Origin: Atopobium sp. oral taxon 199 str. F0494 | GTDB taxonomy: Bacteria; Actinomycetota; Coriobacteriia; Coriobacteriales; Atopobiaceae | Assembly: GCF_000411555.1 (NCBI RefSeq) | Contig: NZ_KE150486.1 | Span: forward strand, 124,001 to 188,000 | Direction of reading: 5' to 3' | Length of the DNA: 64,000 nt | In this document: positions 35,496 to 43,184 of the stretch, piece after piece | Layout of the letters: each line of letters opens with the position of its first letter | Position numbering within the stretch: the stretch's first letter is position 1 | Notes under the pieces: generated by a model | Told to the model about the DNA's origin: nothing | What the model saw: only the letters and a program-made list of their open reading frames with translations | Database searches by the model: none | Position numbers and translations under genes: made by a program

Positions 35496-37538
35496 ATGAT
35501 TGAGATACGAAAAAAACAGACTGAAAAGCTTGAGGAGGCCGCGGCAAAAGGACTCAAGTTCGGCGGCTTCAAAAACATGAGGACCACCTCGAAAATCGCT
35601 CTGGCCATTCTGGTACTTGTAGTGCTCGCTTCAGTGCTTGCCGCACTGCTCGCGCCTCATAATCCGCTTGACATCTTTAATGCTCGACAGGCTCCCGGCA
35701 ACGGATTTCTCTTCGGCACTGACGATAAGGGTCGCGATATCCTGTCCCGCATGTTGTACGGCGGACGGTATTCGTTGGTCATCGGCTTTGGCGCTACCGG
35801 TATGGCGCTGGTGCTCGGATCTATTATCGGCGCCGTTGCGGCGGTGTCGAGAAAAGCGGTTTCCGAAGTTATTATGCGCCTGCTCGATATCATCATGTCC
35901 TTTCCGGGCATCGCGCTTGCCGCGGTGTTCGTCTCCATTCTCGGCAACAGCATTCCGTCCATTATTTTCGCGATTGGGTTTATGTACACGCCTCAGATTG
36001 CCCGCATCGTGCGCGCTAATATCGTGAGCGAATATGGCGAGGATTACGTGCGCGCCACCATCGTTTCCGGCGCCCGTGCGCCCTGGATTTTGTGGAAGCA
36101 TGTGCTTCGGAACTGCATCGCACCCATTATGGTCTTTACGGTTACGCTGGTAGCAGATGCCATCATCTTTGAGGCGTCGCTTACCTTTATCGGAGCCGGC
36201 ATTCAAGAGCCCACTCCCACATGGGGCAATATCCTGGCTGATGCTCGCGGCGGCGTTCTGGCCGGCCGCTGGTGGCAGGCGTTTTTCCCCGGCCTTGCCA
36301 TCATGCTGACCTGCCTGGCGCTCAACATCCTCTCCGAGGGTCTGACCGATGCCATGGCCGCGGCACCGGGAGCTCCTGTTGACGCGGATACCTCGGAGTC
36401 TCGGCGAGCTGACGATATTCTCGCTTCAGACCCCGTGCGCGCCTATGCTGAACAGGAGAAATCCCTAAATCGGCGTCTGTCTGATCTCAAGGTGGTCGAG
36501 CTAGCGAGAACAGACAGGCATAAGCCCAACTTCACGGTTGACCCGATTCTGCAAGTTAAGGATCTTTCCATCAGCTTTGAGTCACACGGCGAGGTAAAGG
36601 TTGTTGACGGCGTGAGCTTTGACGTCCGCCCCGGTCAGTGTATGGCGCTGGTGGGTGAGTCGGGCTGCGGCAAGTCAATTACCACAAAAGTAATTATGGG
36701 TCTTACGGATCCGAAAGAAACTATTACTGGCGAGGTGCTCTATAAAGGCCAGGATCTTGTAGCGATATCCAAAGATGAACACCGCAGGCTGCTTGGCCAT
36801 GAGCTTGCCATGGTGTATCAGGACGCTCTGTCCTCGCTCAACCCCTCGATGCTTATCGCTTCTCAGATGAAACAGCTGACAAGCCGAGGCGGTACACGCT
36901 CGGCCGAAGAGCTTCTTGAGCTGGTAGGTCTTGACCCTAAGCGCACCTTGGAATCCTATCCCCATGAGCTTTCTGGCGGTCAGCGTCAGCGTGTGCTTAT
37001 CGCTATGGCTCTGACGCGTGATCCATCGCTGGTCATCTGCGATGAACCTACAACCGCGCTTGACGTGACCGTTCAAAAGCAGGTCATCAAGCTCCTCAAT
37101 GATTTGCAGGACCGTCTTGGTTTTGCCATGATCTTTGTAAGTCATGACCTTGCGCTTGTGGCGGAGGTAGCTTCTGAGATTACCGTTATGTACGCCGGGC
37201 AGGTAATTGAGCAGGCGCCGACAACGGAGCTTTTGACCAATCCGGTGCACGAATATACCCGCGGCCTTTTAGGCTCCGTCCTTTCCATCGAGGAAGGCGC
37301 TCAGGATGGAACGCGTCTTCATCAGGTTCCGGGCTCGGTGCCCTCTCCCGAGGATTTTCCAAGAGGAGACCGCTTCGCGCCTCGCTCAAGCCATCCGGAA
37401 CTTGGTCTTGAGGTTCATCCGCTGCTCAAGCAGATTCCCGGGCGCCACCATAGCTTCTCGGAGTTGCCCGACGAGTATCTGAAAGAGCATGGACTTGTGC
37501 CGTATCTTGAGCGTGTACAGAAAAAGGAGGTGGAGTAA
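35496..37538 (+). CDS. Fused ABC permease (DppC-like) and ATPase (DppD-like)
   Basis: 680 aa, two subunits in one chain. Residues ~1-295 form a DppC-type permease: FGTDDKGRDILSRMLYGGRYSL and an EAA loop SGARAPWILWKHVLRNCIAP. A hydrophilic linker (~295-345) follows, then a complete ATPase: Walker A GESGCGKS at about 388-395, signature LSGGQRQRV, Walker [13 protein letters not shown]. The C-terminal oligopeptide domain is present, but the cysteines that normally bind an iron-sulfur cluster are lost: the usual GCxFxPRC reads GDRFAPRS. No frameshift is involved; the reading frame is continuous. The gene starts two bases after the preceding stop. Confidence 0.92.
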   Translation: MIEIRKKQTEKLEEAAAKGLKFGGFKNMRTTSKIALAILVLVVLASVLAALLAPHNPLDIFNARQAPGNGFLFGTDDKGRDILSRMLYGGRYSLVIGFGATGMALVLGSIIGAVAAVSRKAVSEVIMRLLDIIMSFPGIALAAVFVSILGNSIPSIIFAIGFMYTPQIARIVRANIVSEYGEDYVRATIVSGARAPWILWKHVLRNCIAPIMVFTVTLVADAIIFEASLTFIGAGIQEPTPTWGNILADARGGVLAGRWWQAFFPGLAIMLTCLALNILSEGLTDAMAAAPGAPVDADTSESRRADDILASDPVRAYAEQEKSLNRRLSDLKVVELARTDRHKPNFTVDPILQVKDLSISFESHGEVKVVDGVSFDVRPGQCMALVGESGCGKSITTKVIMGLTDPKETITGEVLYKGQDLVAISKDEHRRLLGHELAMVYQDALSSLNPSMLIASQMKQLTSRGGTRSAEELLELVGLDPKRTLESYPHELSGGQRQRVLIAMALTRDPSLVICDEPTTALDVTVQKQVIKLLNDLQDRLGFAMIFVSHDLALVAEVASEITVMYAGQVIEQAPTTELLTNPVHEYTRGLLGSVLSIEEGAQDGTRLHQVPGSVPSPEDFPRGDRFAPRSSHPELGLEVHPLLKQIPGRHHSFSELPDEYLKEHGLVPYLERVQKKEVE

Positions 37539-38351
37539 GTGAGCGAACAGCAGCCCATCATCTTCCTCGATGATATTTCCGTGACGTTTAAGACGCGTAC
37601 CGGCTCCGTTTTTCATCCTCATAAGGTCCACGCGGTTCAGCACGTGACAATTAAACTGATGCCCGGCGAAACCATCGGCATTGTCGGCGAGTCGGGATGC
37701 GGCAAGTCCACTACGGCTAACGTGATGTGCGGACTTCAGTCGCCAACGTCAGGTAAAGTCTTTTTCAAGGGGCACGATGTTACCAAGCGCACGCCTGAGC
37801 TGCGCAAACAGATTGGGCGTGTAGTTTCGGTGGTCTTTCAAGATCCCGCTACAGCCTTAAATCCTCGGATGATCGTGCGCGACCAGCTCCTCGATCCGCT
37901 TTTGGTGCACAAGGTGGGAACGCCTGACGAGCGGGAAAAACGCATTAACGAACTTGTGGGTCTTGTCGGGCTTCCAAAATCGGCGCTTCGTGCGCTTCCC
38001 GGACAGCTTTCGGGCGGTCAGCGCCAGCGCGTAGCCATCGCGCGCGCCATGTCGCTCAATCCGTCCGCCATCATTGCTGATGAGCCTACATCGGCGCTTG
38101 ACGTTTCTGTGCGAGCGCAAATCCTGAACCTGCTTACCGATCTCAAGCGAGACCTAGGGCTTTCTATGATTTTCATCTCGCATGATATTCAGACCGTACG
38201 CTACGTGTCCGACCGTATTATCGTTATGAATCACGGGCAGATCATGGAGGACGGTTCTGCGAAGCAGGTGTTTGAACACCCTCAAGACCCCTATACCAAG
38301 ACGCTCCTTGGAGCCGCGCCCTCGCTGCTTCATCCGAAGCTTGGCGAATAA
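37539..38351 (+). CDS. ABC transporter ATPase, DppF-like, short form
   Basis: 270 aa. Walker [11 protein letters not shown], signature LSGGQRQRV, Walker B IIADEPTSALD, switch ISHDIQ. It ends soon after HPQDPYTKTLLGAAPSL and so lacks the C-terminal cysteine domain found in the OppF at 2557. It should dimerise with the ATPase half of the fused protein. GTG 37539 directly follows the preceding stop, with AAAGGAGG ten bases ahead. Confidence 0.92.
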   Translation: MSEQQPIIFLDDISVTFKTRTGSVFHPHKVHAVQHVTIKLMPGETIGIVGESGCGKSTTANVMCGLQSPTSGKVFFKGHDVTKRTPELRKQIGRVVSVVFQDPATALNPRMIVRDQLLDPLLVHKVGTPDEREKRINELVGLVGLPKSALRALPGQLSGGQRQRVAIARAMSLNPSAIIADEPTSALDVSVRAQILNLLTDLKRDLGLSMIFISHDIQTVRYVSDRIIVMNHGQIMEDGSAKQVFEHPQDPYTKTLLGAAPSLLHPKLGE

Positions 38352-38360
38352 TCACATGTC

Positions 38361-38388
38361 GAGGGCGTATCCGAAAGGATGCGCCCTC
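38361..38388 (+). terminator. GAAA-tetraloop hairpin after the transporter genes
   Basis: Twelve-base stem GAGGGCGTATCC / GGATGCGCCCTC (one T-G pair) with a GAAA loop, followed by CTTGTATCTC, a poor T-tract. Likely a partial terminator or 3' end stabiliser between transport and catabolic genes. Confidence 0.6.
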
Positions 38389-38419
38389 CTTGTATCTCAA
38401 ACGATTGATAAGGACCCGG

Positions 38420-39421
38420 ATGTCTCTTTCAAAGCTTGATTATAGGGAGCTGCGCGCCGCCCGTGCGCTGACGCCGATGCCGGCTGACTTCAGCGAATTC
38501 TGGGAAGCTCGTATGGCTGAGGCTGACGCTGTGCCGCTGAGCTGGCGGCTTGAGCCTTCTGATGAGGTAGCGCAGGCAAAAACGTGCGCCTTTTGCGATC
38601 TTTGGTTTGACGGCATGAAAGGTGCGAAGCTCTACGCCAAATTTCTCTATCCGCATGGCGAGAAGAACGTACCCTTGGTACTGCAGTTCCACGGGTATCC
38701 AGGTGCTTCTCGCTCCTGGTTTGAGCAGGCGTCTTTTGTAGGCGCAGGCTGCGCGCTTCTCGCGCTTGATAATCCCGGACAGGGCGGGCGGAGCTATGAC
38801 GGAGACGGGTATGCAGGAACAACCGTAGCGGGTCATCTTGTTGCAGGACTTGACGGTCCTGCGAAGGATCTCTACTACGTGCGCCTCTATCAAAACGTTC
38901 GGATTCTCTGCCGTATTGTGTGTGCTATGGATGGTATCGATCTGAAGCGCGTTTTTGTCAACGGGCAGTCACAGGGAGGCGGCATGGGTATCGCGTGCTG
39001 TGCTCTCAACCAAGAGCTCGTCAACCGTGCAGCCATTCTTTTCCCGTTTCTTTCGGACTTCAGAGCCGTTTGGGAGCTGGGCGCCGACAAGCAGGCCTAC
39101 GAGGGTATTCGCTACTACACACATTGGTTTGATCCGCGCGGGGAGCGCGTAGATGAAATCTTTGGCAAGCTTGCGTATGTAGACAGCGCAAACTTCGCGC
39201 GTTTTGTGCGCTGTCCGGTGCTTTTTGGATCCGGTCTTGATGACGAGGTATGCCCTTTGCCTACGCAGTTTGCGGTGTATAACGCGCTGGAATGTCCCAA
39301 GCGGCATCTGTTGTTTGAAGGCTATGGGCATGAGGAAATTCAAGCCTTTGACGACAGGATCATCGGCTTTTTTGACGCGCAGGACGCGCGCTCCTGGCTT
39401 GCAGAGGAGGCGCGCTCATGA
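38420..39421 (+). CDS. Acetyl esterase, CE7/AXE1 family (acetylxylan esterase / cephalosporin-C deacetylase-like)
   Basis: 333 aa, the usual length. Alpha/beta hydrolase with nucleophile elbow GQS184QGG, acid D275 (LDDEVCPLPT) and H304 (GYGHEE), matching the CE7 triad, plus LQFHGYPGASRSW (oxyanion side) and the family N-terminal PADFSEFWEARM. CE7 enzymes remove acetyl groups from small sugars and antibiotics and act intracellularly; no signal peptide is seen. Its place between a probable sialic acid importer and NanA-like genes suggests de-O-acetylation of imported sialic acid. ATG 38420 follows AAGGAC. Confidence 0.85.
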   Translation: MSLSKLDYRELRAARALTPMPADFSEFWEARMAEADAVPLSWRLEPSDEVAQAKTCAFCDLWFDGMKGAKLYAKFLYPHGEKNVPLVLQFHGYPGASRSWFEQASFVGAGCALLALDNPGQGGRSYDGDGYAGTTVAGHLVAGLDGPAKDLYYVRLYQNVRILCRIVCAMDGIDLKRVFVNGQSQGGGMGIACCALNQELVNRAAILFPFLSDFRAVWELGADKQAYEGIRYYTHWFDPRGERVDEIFGKLAYVDSANFARFVRCPVLFGSGLDDEVCPLPTQFAVYNALECPKRHLLFEGYGHEEIQAFDDRIIGFFDAQDARSWLAEEARS

Positions 39422-40458
39422 GGACCGTTTCGTCATATAGGGAAATGCTTCAAAACTATCGCGGGCGCGCTTCACGGCCAGATGTGTTTGATGCGTTTTG
39501 GGCGCAGACCTGCTCGCTCAATGAGCCGGAGGTGACAGAGGTGCAGAAGGCCCCTGTGAGCTCTGCGAGCCTCGTATGCGAAGAGTTCACCTGCCGCGCT
39601 TCTGACGGCGTTTTTCTCAAAGTGCATACGCTGCGTCCTGCTGGAGCGACTCCTAGGCCAACCGTTGTGCTCTATACCGATCTTGGCCGAAAAGCGCGCG
39701 GCTGGTTACACCTGGCGCGCTTCGCTTCTCTGGGCTTTGCCGTTGTGGCCCCCGAAACTCGAGAACTTCCCGCAAAGGCGCACGCGCTTTTCGAAAAAGC
39801 ATGGAAAGGCGAGGTTAGTGCCCCTGAATTGGCGGCATATGGCTTCAGTACAAGCGCAACGCGCGTGGCGGGCGCGGAGGACGCGCCAGCCGCGATGGAC
39901 ATGGCAGGCGCGATGAGCGCGGCAGCCGCAACGGACGCCGCCATCACTGAGCTCGCGCGTGCGACCCCACTCTTTCAGCTGATATCTGACGCGTATGCAG
40001 TGGCTCGTGCGGCGCAATCGCTTCCATATGTTGCTGCCGACTGTCTTATGACCTGGGGAGAAGGACTTGGTGGCACGCTTGCTTTGGACATCGCGGCTCT
40101 GCTCGGCCCCGAATGTGCGGGAATGATGGCGCAAAATCCCTTCTTTGCCGACAGCGTGGACATCGCGGCGGAGAAGCTCTTTGGCGCTGAGGCAGCGCTG
40201 AAGAACGCGCAGGTTATCTCCGCTTTCAGTCTTCTCGACACGACTAGTTTCGCGGAAAAAGTCACCTGCCCGACGCTTATGGCGTGCTCGCTGGAAGATC
40301 AGGCGTCTCCACCTGAAGGAACGTTTGCGGCATACAATCGCATTCCTGCGACGTGCAAGCGGATAGCGGTGTATCCCAAACATGCGCATGAGCGCATCAA
40401 CGATTTTGAAAACTTGCAAATTGACTTTTTGCTGACGCGCTCAGGCGGTAGACTTTAA
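39418..40458 (+). CDS. CE7/AXE1-like paralogue without the catalytic serine (probable pseudo-esterase)
   Basis: 346 aa, overlapping the preceding esterase by four bases. Same fold: N-terminal RPDVFDAFWAQTC, PTVVLYTDLGRKARGW, Asp in LEDQASPPEGTFAAYN and His in PKHAHERI are in place. The nucleophile elbow reads G214-E-G216-L-G-G, so the serine of GxSxGG is glycine. An alanine-rich insertion (about 145-178) is built partly from three 6-residue units encoded by 18-bp repeats (39883-39936). It is probably inactive as an esterase and may be a binding or regulatory partner. The frame is intact and uses normal codons, so it does not look like decay. Confidence 0.75.
   Translation: MRTVSSYREMLQNYRGRASRPDVFDAFWAQTCSLNEPEVTEVQKAPVSSASLVCEEFTCRASDGVFLKVHTLRPAGATPRPTVVLYTDLGRKARGWLHLARFASLGFAVVAPETRELPAKAHALFEKAWKGEVSAPELAAYGFSTSATRVAGAEDAPAAMDMAGAMSAAAATDAAITELARATPLFQLISDAYAVARAAQSLPYVAADCLMTWGEGLGGTLALDIAALLGPECAGMMAQNPFFADSVDIAAEKLFGAEAALKNAQVISAFSLLDTTSFAEKVTCPTLMACSLEDQASPPEGTFAAYNRIPATCKRIAVYPKHAHERINDFENLQIDFLLTRSGGRL
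39883..39936 (+). repeat. Three degenerate 18-bp tandem units inside the pseudo-esterase gene
   Basis: Units start at 39883, 39901 and 39919 and encode APAAMD, MAGAMS and AAAATD in frame. They account for much of the insertion relative to the active esterase upstream. Confidence 0.6.
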
Positions 40459-40499
40459 CTGTCTGGGTAAGCAGCGTTCAACAGGAAAGGATACGGTGC

Positions 40500-41423
40500 A
40501 TGTCCACAGATTTTGTATTCAGAGGAGTCATTCCCCCCGTTGTTACTCCGGATACCGAAGACCGTCAGCTTGACGTAGCTTCACTGGAGCGCTCCATTGA
40601 GCGCATGATTGACGCCGGCGTTGATGGTTTGTTTTTCCTCGGTTCGTCAGGGGAAGTTGTTTTTGCCACCGATGATCGCCGCGATCAGATTGTCCGCGAG
40701 GCGGTCCGTATTGTCGCAGGCCGCGTTCCGGTATTGGTGGGCATTATCGATACGCAAACTGAGCGCGTGCTTGAGCACGGTTATCGTGCACTTGAGCTGG
40801 GAGCCGATGCGCTTGTGGCAACAGCGCCATTCTATGCCCTGGAAGGAGAGGTCGAGACGGAAGAACACTTCCGCATCATCCACGCCGAGCTGGGTGCGCC
40901 CCTGTTTGCCTACGACATTCCCGTGTGCGTGCATACGAAGCTTCCCTGGAAGCTGCTTGCGCGCTTGGGCGCGGAAGGGGTTCTCGCGGGCGTAAAAGAT
41001 TCGTCCGGTGACGACATATCGTTCCGTTATCTGGTGCAGGAAAACGAAAAGAACGGCCATCCTATGGCGCTTCTGACCGGTCACGAAATTGTGGTCGATG
41101 GCGCGCTTTTGTCTGGCGCAGACGGCTCCGTTCCGGGTCTTGCCAACATTGAGCCCGAAGGCTACGTCCGTATGTGGAAGGCTGCGCAGAGGGAGGATTG
41201 GACCTCGGTCAAGCGCGAACAGGATCGGCTGAACGAAATATCCCACATTTTTGACGTTACTTCGGGCGTACAGGGATACGGCGCCGGCGTTGGCGCCTTC
41301 AAGTGCGCTCTTCACCTTATGGGAATTTTTGACACGCCGCAGATGCCTCGCCCCGTGAAGCCACTTTCTGCTGAGAACGTCGAGGCGATCCGCGCGGTTC
41401 TTGTTAAAAATGAGCTGCTGTAA
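40500..41423 (+). CDS. nanA: DapA/NanA-superfamily aldolase, probable N-acetylneuraminate lyase
   Basis: 307 aa class I aldolase barrel. The Schiff-base lysine lies in LAGVKDSSGD, the catalytic tyrosine in LFAYDIPV, and the carboxylate-binding loop is FFLGSSGEVVF. These differ somewhat from both classical NanA (GSTGE, YNIP) and DapA (GTTGE, YNVP). The neighbouring ROK kinase and NanE make sialic acid cleavage to ManNAc and pyruvate the best guess; a related keto-acid aldolase is the alternative. ATG 40500 has AGGAAAGGA eight bases upstream. Confidence 0.75.
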   Translation: MSTDFVFRGVIPPVVTPDTEDRQLDVASLERSIERMIDAGVDGLFFLGSSGEVVFATDDRRDQIVREAVRIVAGRVPVLVGIIDTQTERVLEHGYRALELGADALVATAPFYALEGEVETEEHFRIIHAELGAPLFAYDIPVCVHTKLPWKLLARLGAEGVLAGVKDSSGDDISFRYLVQENEKNGHPMALLTGHEIVVDGALLSGADGSVPGLANIEPEGYVRMWKAAQREDWTSVKREQDRLNEISHIFDVTSGVQGYGAGVGAFKCALHLMGIFDTPQMPRPVKPLSAENVEAIRAVLVKNELL

Positions 41424-41452
41424 CCTTTTTGACCTTTCAGGGAGGGATAGCT

Positions 41453-42451
41453 GTGTCTTACGAATGCGATGCTCGAAAAATTGCTGTGGCCGTTGATATC
41501 GGTGGCACAAAGATTGCCTGCGGTCTTGTTGATCTGAGTGCGAAAGAGGTCCCGCGGGTGCACGATGTCACAAAGATTTCCACGGAGGCGGATCAAGGTG
41601 GCGCCCATGTGCTTGAGCTGGTGATTGAGTCGGTTAAAAGCGCTCTTTCCCGTGCGGCAGAGCGCGGCGAGAAGCCCGTGGGGGTCGGCATTTCTTCGGC
41701 AGGTGTCGTGGATCCGCGCAGCGGCGATATTACCTTCGCCAATAATTTGATGCCCGGTTGGGGCGGTACTCCTCTTGCCCGCGCCGTCACCGAAGCGTGC
41801 GGTCTTCCGTGCACGGTGCTCAATGACGTGCATGCCCATGCGCTTGGCGAAGCGCGCCATGGTGCCGGCAAAGACGTATCTTCCGTATTGGTGGTCGCCG
41901 TGGGAACGGGTATCGGCGGCGCATTCGTAGACCACGGCACCATCATGCTCGGCGCTCATGACGAAGCCGGTCATATAGGACACGTCGCCGCTTTGGCAGC
42001 CGCGGGCGTGGCTTGTTCTTGCGGAGCTACAGGACACCTTGAACCTGTCGCCGCAGGCCCCGGCATCATCCGCGAATATGTACGGCTGGGAGGTATTGAC
42101 AGCCGCGATGACGGTTCTCCTATAGACGGCGCGGAAATTGATTTTCGCGCAAACAATGGAGACATACGCGCCCAAGCGGCGGAGGAGCTCTCCGGACGGG
42201 CGCTGGGGGAGGTTTTGGGCAGTATGTGCAATATGCTTGACCCTTCAGCCATCATTCTTTCAGGCTCTGTGGCGGAGTGCGGACCGTATTGGCACAACGC
42301 TTTGCATGCGGCGTTTGAGAGCCAGGCGATGCCTCCGGTCAAGACGACGCCCATCATACAAGGAGCGCTGGGTGCCGAAGCCCCGCTTATAGGCGCTGTC
42401 GAAAATCTCTTTGATCCCGCGTATTTTGAAACGAGAAACACATGTCATTAA
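41453..42451 (+). CDS. nanK: ROK-family sugar kinase, probable N-acetylmannosamine kinase NanK
   Basis: 332 aa. ATP motif AVDIGGTKIACGL near the N terminus, catalytic region GGTPLARAVTEACGLPCTVLNDVHAHALGEARHGAG, and the ROK zinc motif GHIGHVAALAAAGVACSCGATGHLE. The third cysteine of the usual CxCGxxGC is histidine, which can still be a zinc ligand. Expected to phosphorylate ManNAc to ManNAc-6-P for NanE, whose start overlaps its end by 10 bases. GTG 41453 follows GGAGGG; farther in-frame TTG starts lack a site. Confidence 0.82.
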   Translation: MSYECDARKIAVAVDIGGTKIACGLVDLSAKEVPRVHDVTKISTEADQGGAHVLELVIESVKSALSRAAERGEKPVGVGISSAGVVDPRSGDITFANNLMPGWGGTPLARAVTEACGLPCTVLNDVHAHALGEARHGAGKDVSSVLVVAVGTGIGGAFVDHGTIMLGAHDEAGHIGHVAALAAAGVACSCGATGHLEPVAAGPGIIREYVRLGGIDSRDDGSPIDGAEIDFRANNGDIRAQAAEELSGRALGEVLGSMCNMLDPSAIILSGSVAECGPYWHNALHAAFESQAMPPVKTTPIIQGALGAEAPLIGAVENLFDPAYFETRNTCH

Positions 42452-43131
42452 ATCCGCTTGTACAGTCTCTCAAAGGCAAACTCATAGTCAGTGTGCAGGC
42501 TTATCCTGGAGAGCCGCTTCGCCACCCCGAGACCATGGCGCAAATGGCGCGCGCTTGTGAGCTGGGAGGAGCCGCTGCCATCAGGTGCCAGGGGCTTTCT
42601 GATATCGCCGCCATTAAAGGGCGGGTGGAAATCCCCGTCATTGGTCTTTGGAAGGAGGGACACGAAGGCGTTTACATCACGCCCACCCTGCGCCACGCCC
42701 TCGCGGTTGTCAATGCCGGAGCAGATGTGGTGGCGCTGGACGCGACCGATCGCGCGCGTCCTGACGGTAGGACGTTTGCAGAGACAATTCGCTCGCTCCG
42801 TGAGGCAACCGATGCGCTCGTCATGGCTGATTGCATGACTATGGACGATATACATCGCGCCGTAGCGTGCGGTTGCGACTTGGTCTCAACCACGCTTTCG
42901 CATAACAAGGCGGCAATCGATACCACCCTCGATGACGGTCCCGATTTGCCGCTGCTCCGCCAGGCAACAACCGAATTCCCCGGCATTGCCATCATTTGTG
43001 AGGGGCATGTGCATACACCCGTGGATGCGAAGGCTGCCATTGACGCCGGCGCGTGGGCGGTCGTTTCCGGTACAGGCATCACACATCCAACCTCAATTAC
43101 TTCGTGGTTCAAGGCGGCGATTGAAGCGTAG
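42442..43131 (+). CDS. nanE: N-acetylmannosamine-6-phosphate 2-epimerase NanE
   Basis: 229 aa TIM barrel converting ManNAc-6-P to GlcNAc-6-P. Typical segments: LKGKLIVSVQAYPGEPL, GGAAAIRCQG, IPVIGLWKEG, ADVVALDATDRARPDG, MADCMTMDDIHRAVACGCDLVSTTL and the phosphate-binding GAWAVVSGTGITHP. This is the most specific marker that the operon handles sialic acid or ManNAc. nagA and nagB, needed to finish the pathway, are not in the window. Confidence 0.92.
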   Translation: MSLNPLVQSLKGKLIVSVQAYPGEPLRHPETMAQMARACELGGAAAIRCQGLSDIAAIKGRVEIPVIGLWKEGHEGVYITPTLRHALAVVNAGADVVALDATDRARPDGRTFAETIRSLREATDALVMADCMTMDDIHRAVACGCDLVSTTLSHNKAAIDTTLDDGPDLPLLRQATTEFPGIAIICEGHVHTPVDAKAAIDAGAWAVVSGTGITHPTSITSWFKAAIEA

Positions 43132-43136
43132 GCGTT

Positions 43137-43156
43137 GGCGAGAAGTACTTCTCGCC
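43137..43156. repeat. Perfect 20-bp palindrome of the dispersed nonamer after nanE
   Basis: GGCGAGAAGTACTTCTCGCC, two inverted copies of GGCGAGAAG around TA, starting five bases after the nanE stop and followed by GTCAACCTTTT. Likely the operon's transcript end and the cleanest paired copy of the word. Confidence 0.75.
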
Positions 43157-43184
43157 GTCAACCTTTTCAAAGAGGGAGTGACTC

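Noticed and set aside
38420-40458. Single split esterase gene caused by a frameshift
   Set aside because: Both frames encode near full-length hydrolase folds with their own N-terminal and His-containing C-terminal parts, so this is a tandem paralogue pair.
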